The notes: generated by a model from the sequence alone, not told the origin. 64,000 nucleotides of DNA from Caldilineae bacterium (GCA_020634555.1 JACKBK010000009.1:49565-113564); one strand, 5' to 3'; shown: positions 48,389 to 56,747, numbered from the stretch's first letter. Translations and numbers: made by a program.

Positions 48389-48419
48389 ACAAGGGATGGC
48401 GACCCCATCCCTTGTTTGC
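48389..48419 (+). terminator. Terminator after rpsI
   Basis: ACAAGGGATGG (48389-48399) pairs with CCATCCCTTGT (48405-48415), loop CGACC, followed by TTGCGTT. It closes the rplM-rpsI unit. Confidence 0.65.
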
Positions 48420-48438
48420 GTTAAGATCCAGACTTCGA

Positions 48439-48506
48439 AAGTCGCCAGGCTGGCAACTGGCTCACTTGCGTGCTGAGGACCGGGTGTCCCAGCCAGTTGG
48501 CGACTT
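48439..48506. repeat. Inverted repeat upstream of mogA
   Basis: AAGTCGCC and AACTGGCT on the left, interrupted by 8 nt, pair with AGCCAGTTGGCGACTT (48491-48506) on the right. Could be a cis-regulatory hairpin or a mobile palindrome relic. Confidence 0.5.
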
Positions 48507-48544
48507 CCCAAGTCTTCCCAAACAGCTTCCAAACGAGGCAACCC

Positions 48545-49069
48545 ATGATTCGACTAGGAGTATTGACAATCAGCGACCGGGCGGCGCACGGTGAAGCTGA
48601 AGACCGCAGTGGGCCCTTGATCGCGCAGACTCTGGTTCAGCAGCTTGCAGCGGAGGTGGTCGTTCAGGCAGTGGTGCCCGACGAGCGCCCGAGCATAGAG
48701 AACTTGCTGGTGCAATGGGCCGATGGCGGCCAAGTCGACCTGGTGCTGACTACCGGCGGCACGGGGTTTGCGCCGCGCGATGTGACCCCGGAGGCAACGA
48801 TTTCTGTCATCCAGCGTCGCGCGCCTGGTTTTGCAGAGGCCATGCGGGCCGCCAGCATGAGAATCACCCCCCACGCCATGTTGAGCCGCGCCACTGCCGG
48901 CATCCGCGGCCGCACGCTGATCATCAACCTGCCTGGCAGTCCCAAGGCAGTTGCAGAGAACCTGGCGGTCATTCTGCCCGCTCTGTCTCACGCAGTGGAG
49001 CTTTTGCAGCAGGAGGAGACACCGGCAGCCTATGAACATGCGCTGCCAGGGGAACACCAGCCACGCTGA
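48545..49069 (+). CDS. mog: Molybdopterin adenylyltransferase/MoaB-like protein
   Basis: 174 aa from ATG 48545 (MIRLGVLTISDRAAHGEAED), with GAGG 6 nt upstream. MoCF fold: TISDRAAHGEAEDRSGPLI, LVLTTGGTGFAPRDVTPEAT and INLPGSPKAVAENLAVILPA. Activates molybdopterin by adenylylation for Mo insertion. Stands alone; no other moco genes are in the window. MogA and MoaB are hard to separate by eye. Confidence 0.9.
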   Translation: MIRLGVLTISDRAAHGEAEDRSGPLIAQTLVQQLAAEVVVQAVVPDERPSIENLLVQWADGGQVDLVLTTGGTGFAPRDVTPEATISVIQRRAPGFAEAMRAASMRITPHAMLSRATAGIRGRTLIINLPGSPKAVAENLAVILPALSHAVELLQQEETPAAYEHALPGEHQPR

Positions 49070-49073
49070 GTGA

Positions 49074-49113
49074 CTCAAAGCGGCCCGCAGATCGATCTGC
49101 GGGCCGCTTTGAG
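49074..49113. terminator. Perfect 40-nt palindromic bidirectional terminator
   Basis: CTCAAAGCGGCCCGCAGATC is followed directly by its exact reverse complement. It lies between convergent mog (ends 49069) and the lipoprotein gene (ends 49136); A- and T-rich ends allow termination on both strands. Confidence 0.8.
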
Positions 49114-49135
49114 TTAGGTATCGCCGTGTTTGTCG

Positions 49136-50161
49136 TCAGCGCGGGATAAAGGATCGCGGGGTGGCAGGCTGTTCACCGGATTGCGTCGGCAGGAAAAGCG
49201 CCAATTCCATGTCAGCCGGTTGGATGTAGGGCGCCAGGAAGCGCAGGATCGGCAGGTAAGGGCTGTCTGGCTCCAACTGGCTGTACAGCGCGATGGCGTT
49301 GTCGATGCGTTCCTGATCCCAGGCGACGTTGGGCAGCGTCGAGCCATTGAGGTAGAGATACAGCCCTTCCGGCTCGGTCTCGGCCTGGACAATCTGAATA
49401 TCGGCGGCGGCCAGTGAGGCAACGACAGTCGGGTCAAGCCGCGCGCTGCTGAGATCGACCGGCAGGCCGGCTACCTCAAACGCTTCCTGGTACTCGGTCA
49501 TCGAGCTGCCGGCGATGGTGGGCACGCCCGCTGCATCCAACGCCACATCGACGTGGGCAATCAGCAGCGGCGCGGTGACAGCGGCACGCTCCTGTTCGGT
49601 GTCCACCAGCGGCAGCGTGTCTTTGTCACGCAACGGCGCTTCTGTGGCGCCGGCCGCAAGCGGGAAACGCACGACGATGGGAATGCCCAGCTTGGAAATG
49701 ATGTCGTTGGTCAGCAGCTTTTGCAATCGGCTCGCGGTGGTGTCATCCACACCGGCCAGCTTGAGCAATGCTCCCAGATTGTCGCGGGTCTCCTGGTCCA
49801 GCTCGATGTAGGGTAACGCCTGGCCGTTGACGAAGGGCACCAGGCCCTCGCCGCGGATCACCAGTTCGACACTCTGGATGTCGGCGTTTTCCAGCATCTG
49901 CAGCGTGTCGGCCGGCAGGCTGAAGGCCGCCGGGTCTTGTCCCAGGACGCCGGCAACCTTGGACACGGGGATACCGAAGAACTTGGGAGAACCGTCTTCG
50001 GCAATATTGACAGTGACACGGGGCAGCAGGAACGGCTTCTTGGCAGACTCCTGAGTCTGTTCCTCTTTATTCCCGCCGCATCCGGCCAGCGCCAGCATGG
50101 TGATCAGCAAAACGACAAAAAGTATGAAGGGGGTCCGGCGAGTACGGTTCCTTTGGGTCAT
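49136..50161 (-). CDS. Hypothetical lipoprotein
   Basis: 341 aa from ATG 50161 (MTQRNRTRRTPFILFVVLLI). Signal peptide with lipobox LALAGCGG, Cys28 lipidated. The mature part contains two similar halves: segments like VNGQALPYIELDQETRDNLG and LNGSTLPNVAWDQERIDNAI suggest an internal duplication. No catalytic motif recognised. A strong promoter lies upstream (50231-50259). It runs convergent to mog and divergent from the carbonic-anhydrase-like gene. Function unknown. Confidence 0.8.
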   Translation of the reverse strand: MTQRNRTRRTPFILFVVLLITMLALAGCGGNKEEQTQESAKKPFLLPRVTVNIAEDGSPKFFGIPVSKVAGVLGQDPAAFSLPADTLQMLENADIQSVELVIRGEGLVPFVNGQALPYIELDQETRDNLGALLKLAGVDDTTASRLQKLLTNDIISKLGIPIVVRFPLAAGATEAPLRDKDTLPLVDTEQERAAVTAPLLIAHVDVALDAAGVPTIAGSSMTEYQEAFEVAGLPVDLSSARLDPTVVASLAAADIQIVQAETEPEGLYLYLNGSTLPNVAWDQERIDNAIALYSQLEPDSPYLPILRFLAPYIQPADMELALFLPTQSGEQPATPRSFIPR

Positions 50162-50230
50162 ACCAGGCTCCTCATAGGACTCATCAACGGGGAAACTTGC
50201 GCGCCTTGGCAAGCATATGATACCGTCGCG

Positions 50231-50259
50231 ATTATAACACAGCCCGCGCGGACGCGCAA
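50231..50259 (-). promoter_or_regulatory. Consensus extended -10 promoter for the lipoprotein gene
   Basis: Minus strand: TTGCGC (50259-50254), 17-bp spacer ending TGT, then a perfect TATAAT (50236-50231). Start near 50224, leader about 63 nt. Confidence 0.75.
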
Positions 50260-50342
50260 TTGAAACGATTTGCTCCTTCATCCACAAGACGCTTTTTGTG
50301 CGTTGCAAGTTACGGCCTGGCGGATTTCACAGGAGGCTGCCG

Positions 50343-50879
50343 TTGAACAGTTTCACATCACATTCATCATCGTTGGATTTCACGTTCCATTCCAGCCAGA
50401 TTGCTTCTGACGCGCTGATCGCGCCCGGCGCCGTGGTTGTAGGCGATGTGACGCTGGCTGCCGGGAGCAGCGTCTGGTTCAATGCCACGGTGCGCGGCGA
50501 TGTAGAGCGCATCGTCGTCGGTCGGGGCAGCAACATCCAGGAGGGCTGCATCCTGCACGCTGATCCGGGCTTTCCGTGCGAGATCGGCGCCGGTGTCACC
50601 GTTGGACACGGCGCAGTGGTGCATGGCGCGCAGGTGGGCGACAACTGCCTCATCGGTATCCGCGCGGTGCTGCTCAACGGCGCGGTGGTAGGCGAGAACA
50701 GCATCGTTGGCGCCTGTGCGCTGCTGACCGAGGGCAGGGTCTACCCGCCCAACTCGCTGATTCTGGGCGTCCCCGCCAGGGTTGTGCGCCAATTGACGCC
50801 GGAAGAGATAGAAGCCAACTACAGCGCGGCAGCGCGCTATATACAGCGCGCTGCCGCGTTCAGGACGAGCCAGGTCTAG
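50343..50879 (+). CDS. Gamma-carbonic anhydrase family (hexapeptide repeat) protein
   Basis: 178 aa from TTG 50343, chosen because AGGAGG lies 6 nt upstream; a GTG at 50298 has no such site. Left-handed beta-helix of hexapeptide repeats (IAPGAVVVGDVTLAAGSSVW). Zn-binding His at 72 (CILHAD), 89 and 94 (VGHGAVVHG) match gamma-CA/PaaY/YrdA proteins. Whether it hydrates CO2 is unproven; many relatives do not. Confidence 0.88.
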   Translation: MNSFTSHSSSLDFTFHSSQIASDALIAPGAVVVGDVTLAAGSSVWFNATVRGDVERIVVGRGSNIQEGCILHADPGFPCEIGAGVTVGHGAVVHGAQVGDNCLIGIRAVLLNGAVVGENSIVGACALLTEGRVYPPNSLILGVPARVVRQLTPEEIEANYSAAARYIQRAAAFRTSQV

Positions 50880-50957
50880 TGCCCTGGTGAGATGGTTACG
50901 AGAGAGGGCACAGTGGTTCCCTAACCAGCACGATAACGAAGAGGACTTTCTGCTGTT

Positions 50958-51003
50958 TTGAATCAAAGACGAGGCGTGCTGCCACGCCTCGTCTTTGATT
51001 CAA
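50958..51003. terminator. 21-bp perfect bidirectional terminator hairpin
   Basis: TTGAATCAAAGACGAGGCGTG (written in two parts: TTGAATCAAAG, ACGAGGCGTG) and its reverse complement flank CTGC. It sits between the convergent carbonic-anhydrase-like and cytochrome c genes. Confidence 0.8.
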
Positions 51004-51015
51004 GTACCTGTTGAA

Positions 51016-51480
51016 TTACTTCAATGTCATCAAATAGGCGATCAGGTTGTTGATCTCGTCCTCGGACAACTTCTGTGCCCAGTCCTGGGGCATCAACCCG
51101 GTTGCGCAAGCCGCACTGGGATCGGCCGCGTTGCAGCCGGTTGCCAGGTGTGCGTTGGGATCGACGATGGATTGGTGTAGATACTGTTGTGCATCCTCGC
51201 CCTCCACTGTACTGCCGGCGCGACTGGCGATGCCGGCCAGTGAGGGGCCAACAAGAACCTTTCCGGCTTCCAGAGAGTGGCAGGTTACACATCCGGCGTT
51301 GCCGTTGATAAGCTGTTGTTCAAACAGAGCCTTTCCAGCGGCTGCATCGCCGCTGGGGGCAGCGCCCGGTTGACTGGCCGAATTTGACTCGGCAGGCGTT
51401 GACTGGCTACCACCGCCACCGCAGGCGGCCAATACGAGAGCTGCTGCCAAAATCAGCACCAGCAAGACAAGTTTACGCAC
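51016..51480 (-). CDS. Lipoprotein class I cytochrome c
   Basis: 154 aa from GTG 51480, with AAGGAG 7 nt upstream; the frame extends further upstream through the promoter. Lipobox LVLAAC (Cys20), a Gly/Ser/Ala/Pro linker, one heme motif CVTCH (64-68), and axial Met130 in GLMPQDW. A membrane-tethered extracytoplasmic electron carrier. A long loop (about 91-125) with two extra Cys precedes Met130. Partner oxidase or reductase not in the window. Confidence 0.9.
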   Translation of the reverse strand: MRKLVLLVLILAAALVLAACGGGGSQSTPAESNSASQPGAAPSGDAAAGKALFEQQLINGNAGCVTCHSLEAGKVLVGPSLAGIASRAGSTVEGEDAQQYLHQSIVDPNAHLATGCNAADPSAACATGLMPQDWAQKLSEDEINNLIAYLMTLK

Positions 51481-51505
51481 GGTACATCTCCTTTTGTTGT
51501 TGTCG

Positions 51506-51524
51506 CAGGTGACCGCTTCACCTG
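51506..51524. promoter_or_regulatory. Palindrome in the cytochrome c leader
   Basis: CAGGTGA (51506-51512) and TCACCTG (51518-51524) with a 5-nt centre, between the promoter and the ribosome site. Could be an operator or mRNA hairpin. Confidence 0.4.
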
Positions 51525-51546
51525 TGAAAAATCTAACGGTATGAGC

Positions 51547-51575
51547 ATTGTACTCCAATATGGGGTAGTTGTGAA
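51547..51575 (-). promoter_or_regulatory. Promoter for cytochrome c gene
   Basis: Minus strand: TTCACA (51575-51570), 17-bp spacer, TACAAT (51552-51547). Five of six consensus bases in each box. Confidence 0.6.
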
Positions 51576-51692
51576 GAATATTGCTTGCAATTCCAGCAAT
51601 CCAGGTTGGTTTCATTGATCTCCAGTTGCTTCAAAATGCGAACGCCCACCGGACTGCTGGTGGGCGAAAAAAGAAGGTGGAGAACGGACCTG

Positions 51693-52565
51693 TCAGAACA
51701 GCAGGATAGCAAGCTGTGGCCGGTATTCCAGCGTCAACTCGTTTTCATCGCCCAGCACGGTGAACAGTGCCAGCATGTCTCGGCGTGCATGATCACGGAA
51801 GGCCCCGCGGTCGCGGCGCACCACTTCCAGGTAGCCCTCCAGGGCCTCGCGGTAGCTGCCTTTTGCGGCCATAGCCGACGCCAGCGCCAGCCGCGCATCG
51901 AGATCGTCAGGATTGGCGGCCAGCTTGCGGCGCGCCTCAACCTCGCCGCCGGTCAGGTCGGACTGCTGGCGGAAGCTGGCCTTGGCGATCAGGCTTTCCG
52001 CCTCGGCGCGCTCCGGCTTGCCAAAGGGGACGCGCTGCAAGGTTGAGACGGCTTCCTGGTATTGGTCTTGCTTCACCAGCAACCGGCCCAGTCCCAGCAG
52101 CGCAGCCGGATGGTTCGGGTTGGAGACCAGCGCGCGGCGATAGGCTGCCATGGCACTGGCGTCCTGGCCGGCGGCCTCGAACTGCTGGCCCTGTTTGGCC
52201 ATAATGTCGGCAGCGCTGGGCACCAGTTGATCGATGAAGCGGCGTATCTGCGGCTCCGGCACCGCGCCCACGAACTCCGATACCACTTGTCCGTCGCGGA
52301 AGCCCTTGACCGCGGGGATGCCCTGGATGCCGTAGCGGGCGGCCGTCTGCTGGTTGTTGTCCACGTTTAACTTGGCCAGCACCCATGCGCCGTTGGCCTC
52401 GCTGGCCAGCCGCTCCAGCACCGGCCCGATCATGCGGCACGGCCCGCACCATGGCGCCCAGAAATCGACTACCACCGGCACCCGCCGCGACTGTTCGATG
52501 ACTGTGCGCGCGAAATCCTGGTCGGTTACTTCGATGATGGCGTTGACTGCGTCAGTAGTTGGCAT
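51693..52565 (-). CDS. Thioredoxin-TPR co-chaperone (CnoX/YbbN-like)
   Basis: 290 aa from ATG 52565, with GAGGAG 7 nt upstream. Thioredoxin domain with active site WAPWCGPC (Cys40, Cys43), so redox-active unlike E. coli CnoX; then LNVDNNQQTAARYGIQGIPA with the cis-Pro. Residues about 115-290 are TPR-like helices (ALLGLGRLLVKQDQYQEAVS). Likely protects clients under oxidative stress. The Rhs fragment begins only about 60 nt upstream, so the native promoter may be displaced. Confidence 0.9.
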   Translation of the reverse strand: MPTTDAVNAIIEVTDQDFARTVIEQSRRVPVVVDFWAPWCGPCRMIGPVLERLASEANGAWVLAKLNVDNNQQTAARYGIQGIPAVKGFRDGQVVSEFVGAVPEPQIRRFIDQLVPSAADIMAKQGQQFEAAGQDASAMAAYRRALVSNPNHPAALLGLGRLLVKQDQYQEAVSTLQRVPFGKPERAEAESLIAKASFRQQSDLTGGEVEARRKLAANPDDLDARLALASAMAAKGSYREALEGYLEVVRRDRGAFRDHARRDMLALFTVLGDENELTLEYRPQLAILLF

Positions 52566-52625
52566 GAATGGTCTCCTCATCTGCGTTGTTCACCTGCTTA
52601 GATGCTACAAAACGCCAAGATGTTA

Positions 52626-53490
52626 CGCCACCGCCACCACCTTCACCTACGACGCCGAGAATCGGCTGGTGAGCGTCAGCGGCGCGGACACCTTCGTCTA
52701 CGACGCCGACGGCGGACGGGTCAAGGCAACCTTCGGAAGCACGACCACCATCTACGTCGGCACGCACTATCAGAAGGTCAACGGGACGGTCATCAAATAC
52801 TACTACGCCGGCGGCCGCCGCGTCGCGATGCGCACCGGCGGACAGACGTACTACCTGTTCCCAGACCACCTCGGCGGCACGCACATCACCGCCAACAGCA
52901 GCGGCGCGGAGTTGGGCCGGCTGCTGTACCGGCCCTGGGGCGAGACGCGCGTCAACACCGGCACGACGCTGACCACGTGGCGCTTTACAGGCCAGCGGGA
53001 AGATGCTACAATCGGGCTGTACTACTACGGCGCTCGCTACTATGACAGCGTTTTGGGACGATTCGCGCAGGCGGATACCATCGTCCCCGATCCGGGCGAT
53101 CCACAGGCGCTGAACAGGTACTCTTATGCGCTGAACAACCCGCTCAGATACTCCGATCCCACTGGCATGTTCAGCGAGGACGAGATCATGAAATATCTGG
53201 GCGTAACCACATGGGACGATGTGCTGGCATTCTTTTATCCAGGGAATCTCGATGGAAATCCGATAGCTCTGTGGCATACCGCAGAAGCTGCCGGAATGGG
53301 AACTGCACTGTATGCATTAGGTATAGGAATGGCTGGGATTGGTGTTGGCCTATGTACTACTCCTGTAGGATGTGTTGCTGGGGCCGAAATGATAATAGGT
53401 AGTGGAGCCTCTATTGGTTCTGGCCTCATGATTCACTATGGCTTGATTCTAGAACTCGAACACCAACACGTATTCGAATATGGTCCGTAG
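52626..53490 (+). pseudogene. Rhs core fragment with toxin-like C-terminal tip
   Basis: The open frame contains typical Rhs/YD core: TTFTYDAENRLVSVSG, YYLFPDHLGGTHITANSSGA, RFTGQREDATIGLYYYGARY and the core end RYSYALNNPLRYSDPTGMF. No start fits the core; upstream the frame runs antisense through the thioredoxin gene. After DPTGMF comes an AT-richer tip with hydrophobic Gly/Ala-rich stretches, ending at TAG 53488-53490. Reading past this TAG in frame gives 22 plausible codons (TGGQQGLPDEWKATWHDKPD, SA) to TGA 53557. Interpreted as a 5'-truncated, perhaps nonsense-disrupted polymorphic toxin remnant. Confidence 0.75.
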
Positions 53491-53646
53491 ACTGGTGGGC
53501 AGCAAGGACTACCAGATGAATGGAAGGCTACTTGGCATGACAAACCGGATTCGGCATGATTCGCAGCTTTTGTCTTAACACAGGCAGCATGCTAGGTCGG
53601 GGCCAAAGGCCGTTTGCATTGCCAAGGACTGCAAGGAGACAACCTA

Positions 53647-53919
53647 ATGAACGCAGCCTCTGTAATCAAAGCACTGGCGTTGCTTTTAACAGCGACAGTT
53701 GTGACCATGATAATTGCCTACCTTTCGAATACTCATCGGCTACCTTCCTGGTGCAAGGACGTATGGCTCATACTAGTGTTCGTGGGTCTAGCGATATACC
53801 TTGGAATCAATCTTGGCGTTAGTGCTCCTGGCATCGCTTGCGTAACATCGATCTTTGCCGTTACTGGCATTTCTGTACTCGTTATTCTTCGCCGAGGACA
53901 AAGGAAGCATCTTCAGTGA
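53647..53919 (+). CDS. Small three-helix membrane protein, possible immunity protein
   Basis: 90 aa from ATG 53647 (MNAASVIKALALLLTATVVT), with AAGGAG upstream. Hydrophobic segments near 7-25, 37-53 and 58-80. No family recognised. Its place right after an Rhs tip suggests an immunity protein against it (inference). Base composition is lower in GC than the Rhs core, like other acquired tip-immunity cassettes. Confidence 0.55.
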   Translation: MNAASVIKALALLLTATVVTMIIAYLSNTHRLPSWCKDVWLILVFVGLAIYLGINLGVSAPGIACVTSIFAVTGISVLVILRRGQRKHLQ

Positions 53920-53946
53920 TAGGTTGCTTGGCTTGAGGCGGGCCCA

Positions 53947-54423
53947 ATGCATCAGATTCCTTCTCCATGGTTGGCTAAGCTTGTGTGGCGGCGCTTCATC
54001 GTTATCAGTGGATTGCTGGCCCTGGCGGCTGGCAGTGGTCTGTTCAGGCTGGGCCTGGACCTCGTTACCGGACCCAATTGGCAGCCGCCAGTTCGCCAGC
54101 CCTTTGCTGCAAACGCTCTATTCGCGTTCCTTTTCGTCTACAGCATCGTGTGGATCGGCGGATCTCTTGGCGGGTTACGTTCTTTGGCCAAAGATTCTAG
54201 TCTCAGGCATAAGATCGAAAGTCAGTGGTGGTCCGTTCCCCTGTTGATACAAATTATAGTTCTGACGGAGTTTTGGGTTGTCGCCACGTTCTATGTACTA
54301 CTGACAGCAGATATATGCAAGGGTGTGCTTCTGGGAATGTTATTCATTCTGAACGCGCTGGGTGTGTTTCTTTTTGGTCCTGTACTTACGACTTACAATC
54401 GTGGCCATGAAGCTGGCGGATAA
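53947..54423 (+). CDS. Four-helix membrane protein, possible immunity protein
   Basis: 158 aa from ATG 53947 (MHQIPSPWLAKLVWRRFIVI). Four hydrophobic helices (about 18-38, 55-75, 95-118, 124-145). No ribosome site or recognised family. It lies between the two Rhs fragments, where displaced immunity genes usually sit. Confidence 0.5.
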   Translation: MHQIPSPWLAKLVWRRFIVISGLLALAAGSGLFRLGLDLVTGPNWQPPVRQPFAANALFAFLFVYSIVWIGGSLGGLRSLAKDSSLRHKIESQWWSVPLLIQIIVLTEFWVVATFYVLLTADICKGVLLGMLFILNALGVFLFGPVLTTYNRGHEAGG

Positions 54424-54502
54424 ACGACGATCCCATCGGTTCGTAGGCAACTTCTGTTCCGTTCACGTTTGGTACGATCTTAGGTGAGCAGGTAGTGTCA
54501 AA

Positions 54503-54916
54503 ATACTTGGCCGCGAGGCGCTGGGCAAGCCGCACGCCGTCGTCGCGGCCGGCAGCAACTACCTGTCCTACTGCTACGACCAGAACGGCAACATGCGCCA
54601 GCGCAAGGTGGGTACGACCGCCACCACCTTCACCTACGACGCCGAGAACCGGCTGGTAAACGTCAACGGCTCGGACACCTTCGTCTACGACGCCGACGGC
54701 GGACGGGTCAAGGCAACCTTCGGAAGCGCGACCACTATCTACGTCGGCACGCATTTCGAGAAGGTCAACGGAACCGTGGTTAAGTACTACTACGTCGGCA
54801 ACCGTAGGATCGCCATGCGCACCGGCAGGCAGACGTACTACCTGTTCCCGGATCACCTGGGCGGCATGCACATCACGGCCAACAGCAGCGGCGCGGAGCT
54901 GGGCCGGCTGCTGTAG
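54503..54916 (+). pseudogene. Second Rhs core fragment, truncated at both ends
   Basis: In-frame from about 54503: GREALGKPHAVVAAGSNYLS, YDQNGNMRQRK, then TTFTYDAENRLVNVNG to SGAELGRLL, stop TAG 54914-54916. From 54611 to 54915 it is near-identical to 52627-52929, then similarity ends abruptly at CGGCTGCTGTA. No start codon of its own (first ATG is internal at 54593). A duplicated, decayed Rhs remnant. Confidence 0.75.
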
Positions 54917-54986
54917 TGTGCAGCCTTCTTGCGTAGCACGCCGGAGTGGGTAGCCCGATCCGTTTTACGGTCGGGCGGCTGCACAC
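54916..54986. repeat. Palindromic segment at the Rhs break
   Basis: GTGTGCAGCC (54916-54925) and GGCTGCACAC (54977-54986) are perfect inverted repeats flanking 51 nt that contain a second imperfect hairpin (CCCGATCCG/CGGTCGGG). It begins exactly where Rhs homology ends. Could be a small insertion or a terminator. Confidence 0.5.
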
Positions 54987-55082
54987 CCACAGAATCCGAT
55001 AGAACCAGCAGCATACGACTATCTGAGATTCAGCGGCGCATAGGATTCAACTCGCATCGTCATTTAATGATGGGTCTCCACC

Positions 55083-55433
55083 ATGTCAGATCAAGCTATC
55101 GAGTTTACTCCCACCTCTTGGGTTCTGTTGATTACGTGGATTGTGTTCAATCTTGTAGTGATCATAGCTATAGCCTATACATCAGTTACGGTTCTTCGTC
55201 AGCCGGACCACGTTTACGGCCGATTGAGGATGCAGTTCAACAAGGTGCTGGGGTTAGGTGTCATTGATGTCCTTTGGCTCACGGCAGTGTTATTTAGCGC
55301 CGGTGTTAACGATCTCAACCTTATTTGTCTTCCTGTCATATTCGCGTTTGTTCTGGTTCCGATATGGCTAATCTATCGTCGTTTCTTCAGAAAGATGATA
55401 GAAAAGGAACGTGAACAATCGGCTACTCGCTAA
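55083..55433 (+). CDS. Three-helix membrane protein near Rhs remnant
   Basis: 116 aa from ATG 55083 (MSDQAIEFTPTSWVLLITWI). Hydrophobic helices about 12-36, 57-70 and 76-95, then a charged tail (RRFFRKMIEKEREQ). AT-richer than surroundings. Family unknown; possible immunity protein of a lost toxin tip. Its end overlaps the end of the convergent DUF1992 gene by 11 nt. Confidence 0.55.
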   Translation: MSDQAIEFTPTSWVLLITWIVFNLVVIIAIAYTSVTVLRQPDHVYGRLRMQFNKVLGLGVIDVLWLTAVLFSAGVNDLNLICLPVIFAFVLVPIWLIYRRFFRKMIEKEREQSATR

Positions 55434-55956
55434 CTCCCAAGCGCGCCAACTCCTCGTCGACGCGGATCGCGAACTTGTGGACGGTCATGTTGGGCGCTTT
55501 GAGGTTGAAATCGCGGATCTCGCGGTTGAGACGCTCCACAGTCTGGCGGAACTCGCCAAGCGCGGCCTGCCATGACCCCTCAACCCACTGGTGGCCGGCG
55601 CAGATCTGGGCACCGCGCTTCTCTGCGTAATCATCGCGGGCGCGCTCCAACTTCGTGCGCGCCGCCGCCAGTTCGTTGTCGATCTTGCGGCCATCCTCGA
55701 TCCAGGGGAGGGTGAAGCCGGCGTTTCTGAGCAGCGAGTTGGCCAGCTCCTCCCCTTCGTCCGCGTAGGGGTTGCGGTTCAGATTGAGCGGCTTGCCCTT
55801 GCCGGGCAATGTGTCTATGTCGATCAGCGCGGCCTGTTCGTCGATGATGGCTTGCCAGTCGCGCGGCTCCTTCGGCTTGGATGGCGCCCGCAGTTCGTCG
55901 TATTTGCGCCGGGCATCCTCTGGCGCGCGCGGTGGAAGATCTTCCTGTCTGGTCAT
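55423..55956 (-). CDS. DUF1992 (DnaJ-homologue subfamily C28-like) protein
   Basis: 177 aa from ATG 55956. The DUF1992 signature is clear: DWQAIIDEQAALIDIDTLPG, KGKPLNLNRNPYADEGEELA and LLRNAGFTLPWIEDGRKID. Function unknown; eukaryotic relatives carry a J domain, absent here. Start overlaps the LysM gene stop (ATGA), so it is coupled to it; third gene of the SLT operon. Confidence 0.85.
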   Translation of the reverse strand: MTRQEDLPPRAPEDARRKYDELRAPSKPKEPRDWQAIIDEQAALIDIDTLPGKGKPLNLNRNPYADEGEELANSLLRNAGFTLPWIEDGRKIDNELAAARTKLERARDDYAEKRGAQICAGHQWVEGSWQAALGEFRQTVERLNREIRDFNLKAPNMTVHKFAIRVDEELARLGVSE

Positions 55957-56747
55957 GATTGCCTCATGGTAAGCGTGGCGATCAGATCGCCTGATGGATC
56001 GAGCAGTTCGACGACCGTCGGCAGCGTCCAAGCCGCCTCGGTCTGGCCCCAGAAGAGGTTCTGCGGATCGTCGACGCCGATGCGGGTGTTGACAACGACC
56101 TGTCCACCCGGCGCGAGGGTGAAACGGGGCAGCCGGTAGCGCCGTCCGTCCGCGCTGGCCAGCGACCAGTTGAGCAGCGACAACGGATCGGCCGTGTCGT
56201 TGCCCAGCACCACCGCCTCCTCCTCGATGACGCCCGGCGCCAGGATCTCCACGATGGTTGGCGCGGCGACACTGCTGGTGGTTGCCAGCAGCGCGCGCAC
56301 CACAATGGGCGTCGTCGTGGGTGTTGGGGTCGGTGTGGTGGCGACGGTTGGGCTGGGTTCAACCGTAACCGTCGGCGTGGCGGTGGGCAGGCTGCCCAGC
56401 GGCACCAGCAGTTCCTGGCCGACAAACAGCCGGTCGGGGTTGACGGAGCCGTTCAGCGCCCGCAGCACGTCCAGATCGACGCCCAGTTGCAGCGCGATGC
56501 CGAGAAAGGTATCGCCCGACTGCACCTGGTAGACCTCGGTCGCCATGGACGGCATCGGCAGCGGCGTGGGCGTGCCGGTGGCCGGCGGCGCAGGCGTGGC
56601 CGTCGATGCCACGATGACGTACGGCGTCGGCGCTGTAAACGTCCTCGTCAGTCCGAGGTTGAACGCGACCAGCACCACGGCTATCGAGATGGCGCACGAC
56701 AGCAGCGTGTTGATGATGATGACTACCAGCATCTGGCGACGGGTCAT
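55953..56747 (-). CDS. LysM and lamin-tail domain (LTD) cell-envelope protein
   Basis: 264 aa. N-terminal membrane anchor (MLVVIIINTLLSCAISIAVV), Pro/Thr linker, LysM domain (YQVQSGDTFLGIALQLGVDL ... NPDRLFVGQELLVPLG, about 92-137), second Thr/Pro linker, then an Ig-like LTD domain (about 165-264). LysM binds peptidoglycan glycan. ATGA overlaps at both ends couple it to the SLT gene upstream and DUF1992 downstream. Confidence 0.85.
   Translation of the reverse strand: MTRRQMLVVIIINTLLSCAISIAVVLVAFNLGLTRTFTAPTPYVIVASTATPAPPATGTPTPLPMPSMATEVYQVQSGDTFLGIALQLGVDLDVLRALNGSVNPDRLFVGQELLVPLGSLPTATPTVTVEPSPTVATTPTPTPTTTPIVVRALLATTSSVAAPTIVEILAPGVIEEEAVVLGNDTADPLSLLNWSLASADGRRYRLPRFTLAPGGQVVVNTRIGVDDPQNLFWGQTEAAWTLPTVVELLDPSGDLIATLTMRQS

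Noticed and set aside
52354..52625. 5' part of the long Rhs reading frame
   Set aside because: It is antisense to the thioredoxin gene and has no Rhs character.
54929..55267. 112-aa plus-strand ORF after the Rhs fragment
   Set aside because: Overlaps the better-supported membrane protein at 55083 in another frame and includes the palindromic segment.
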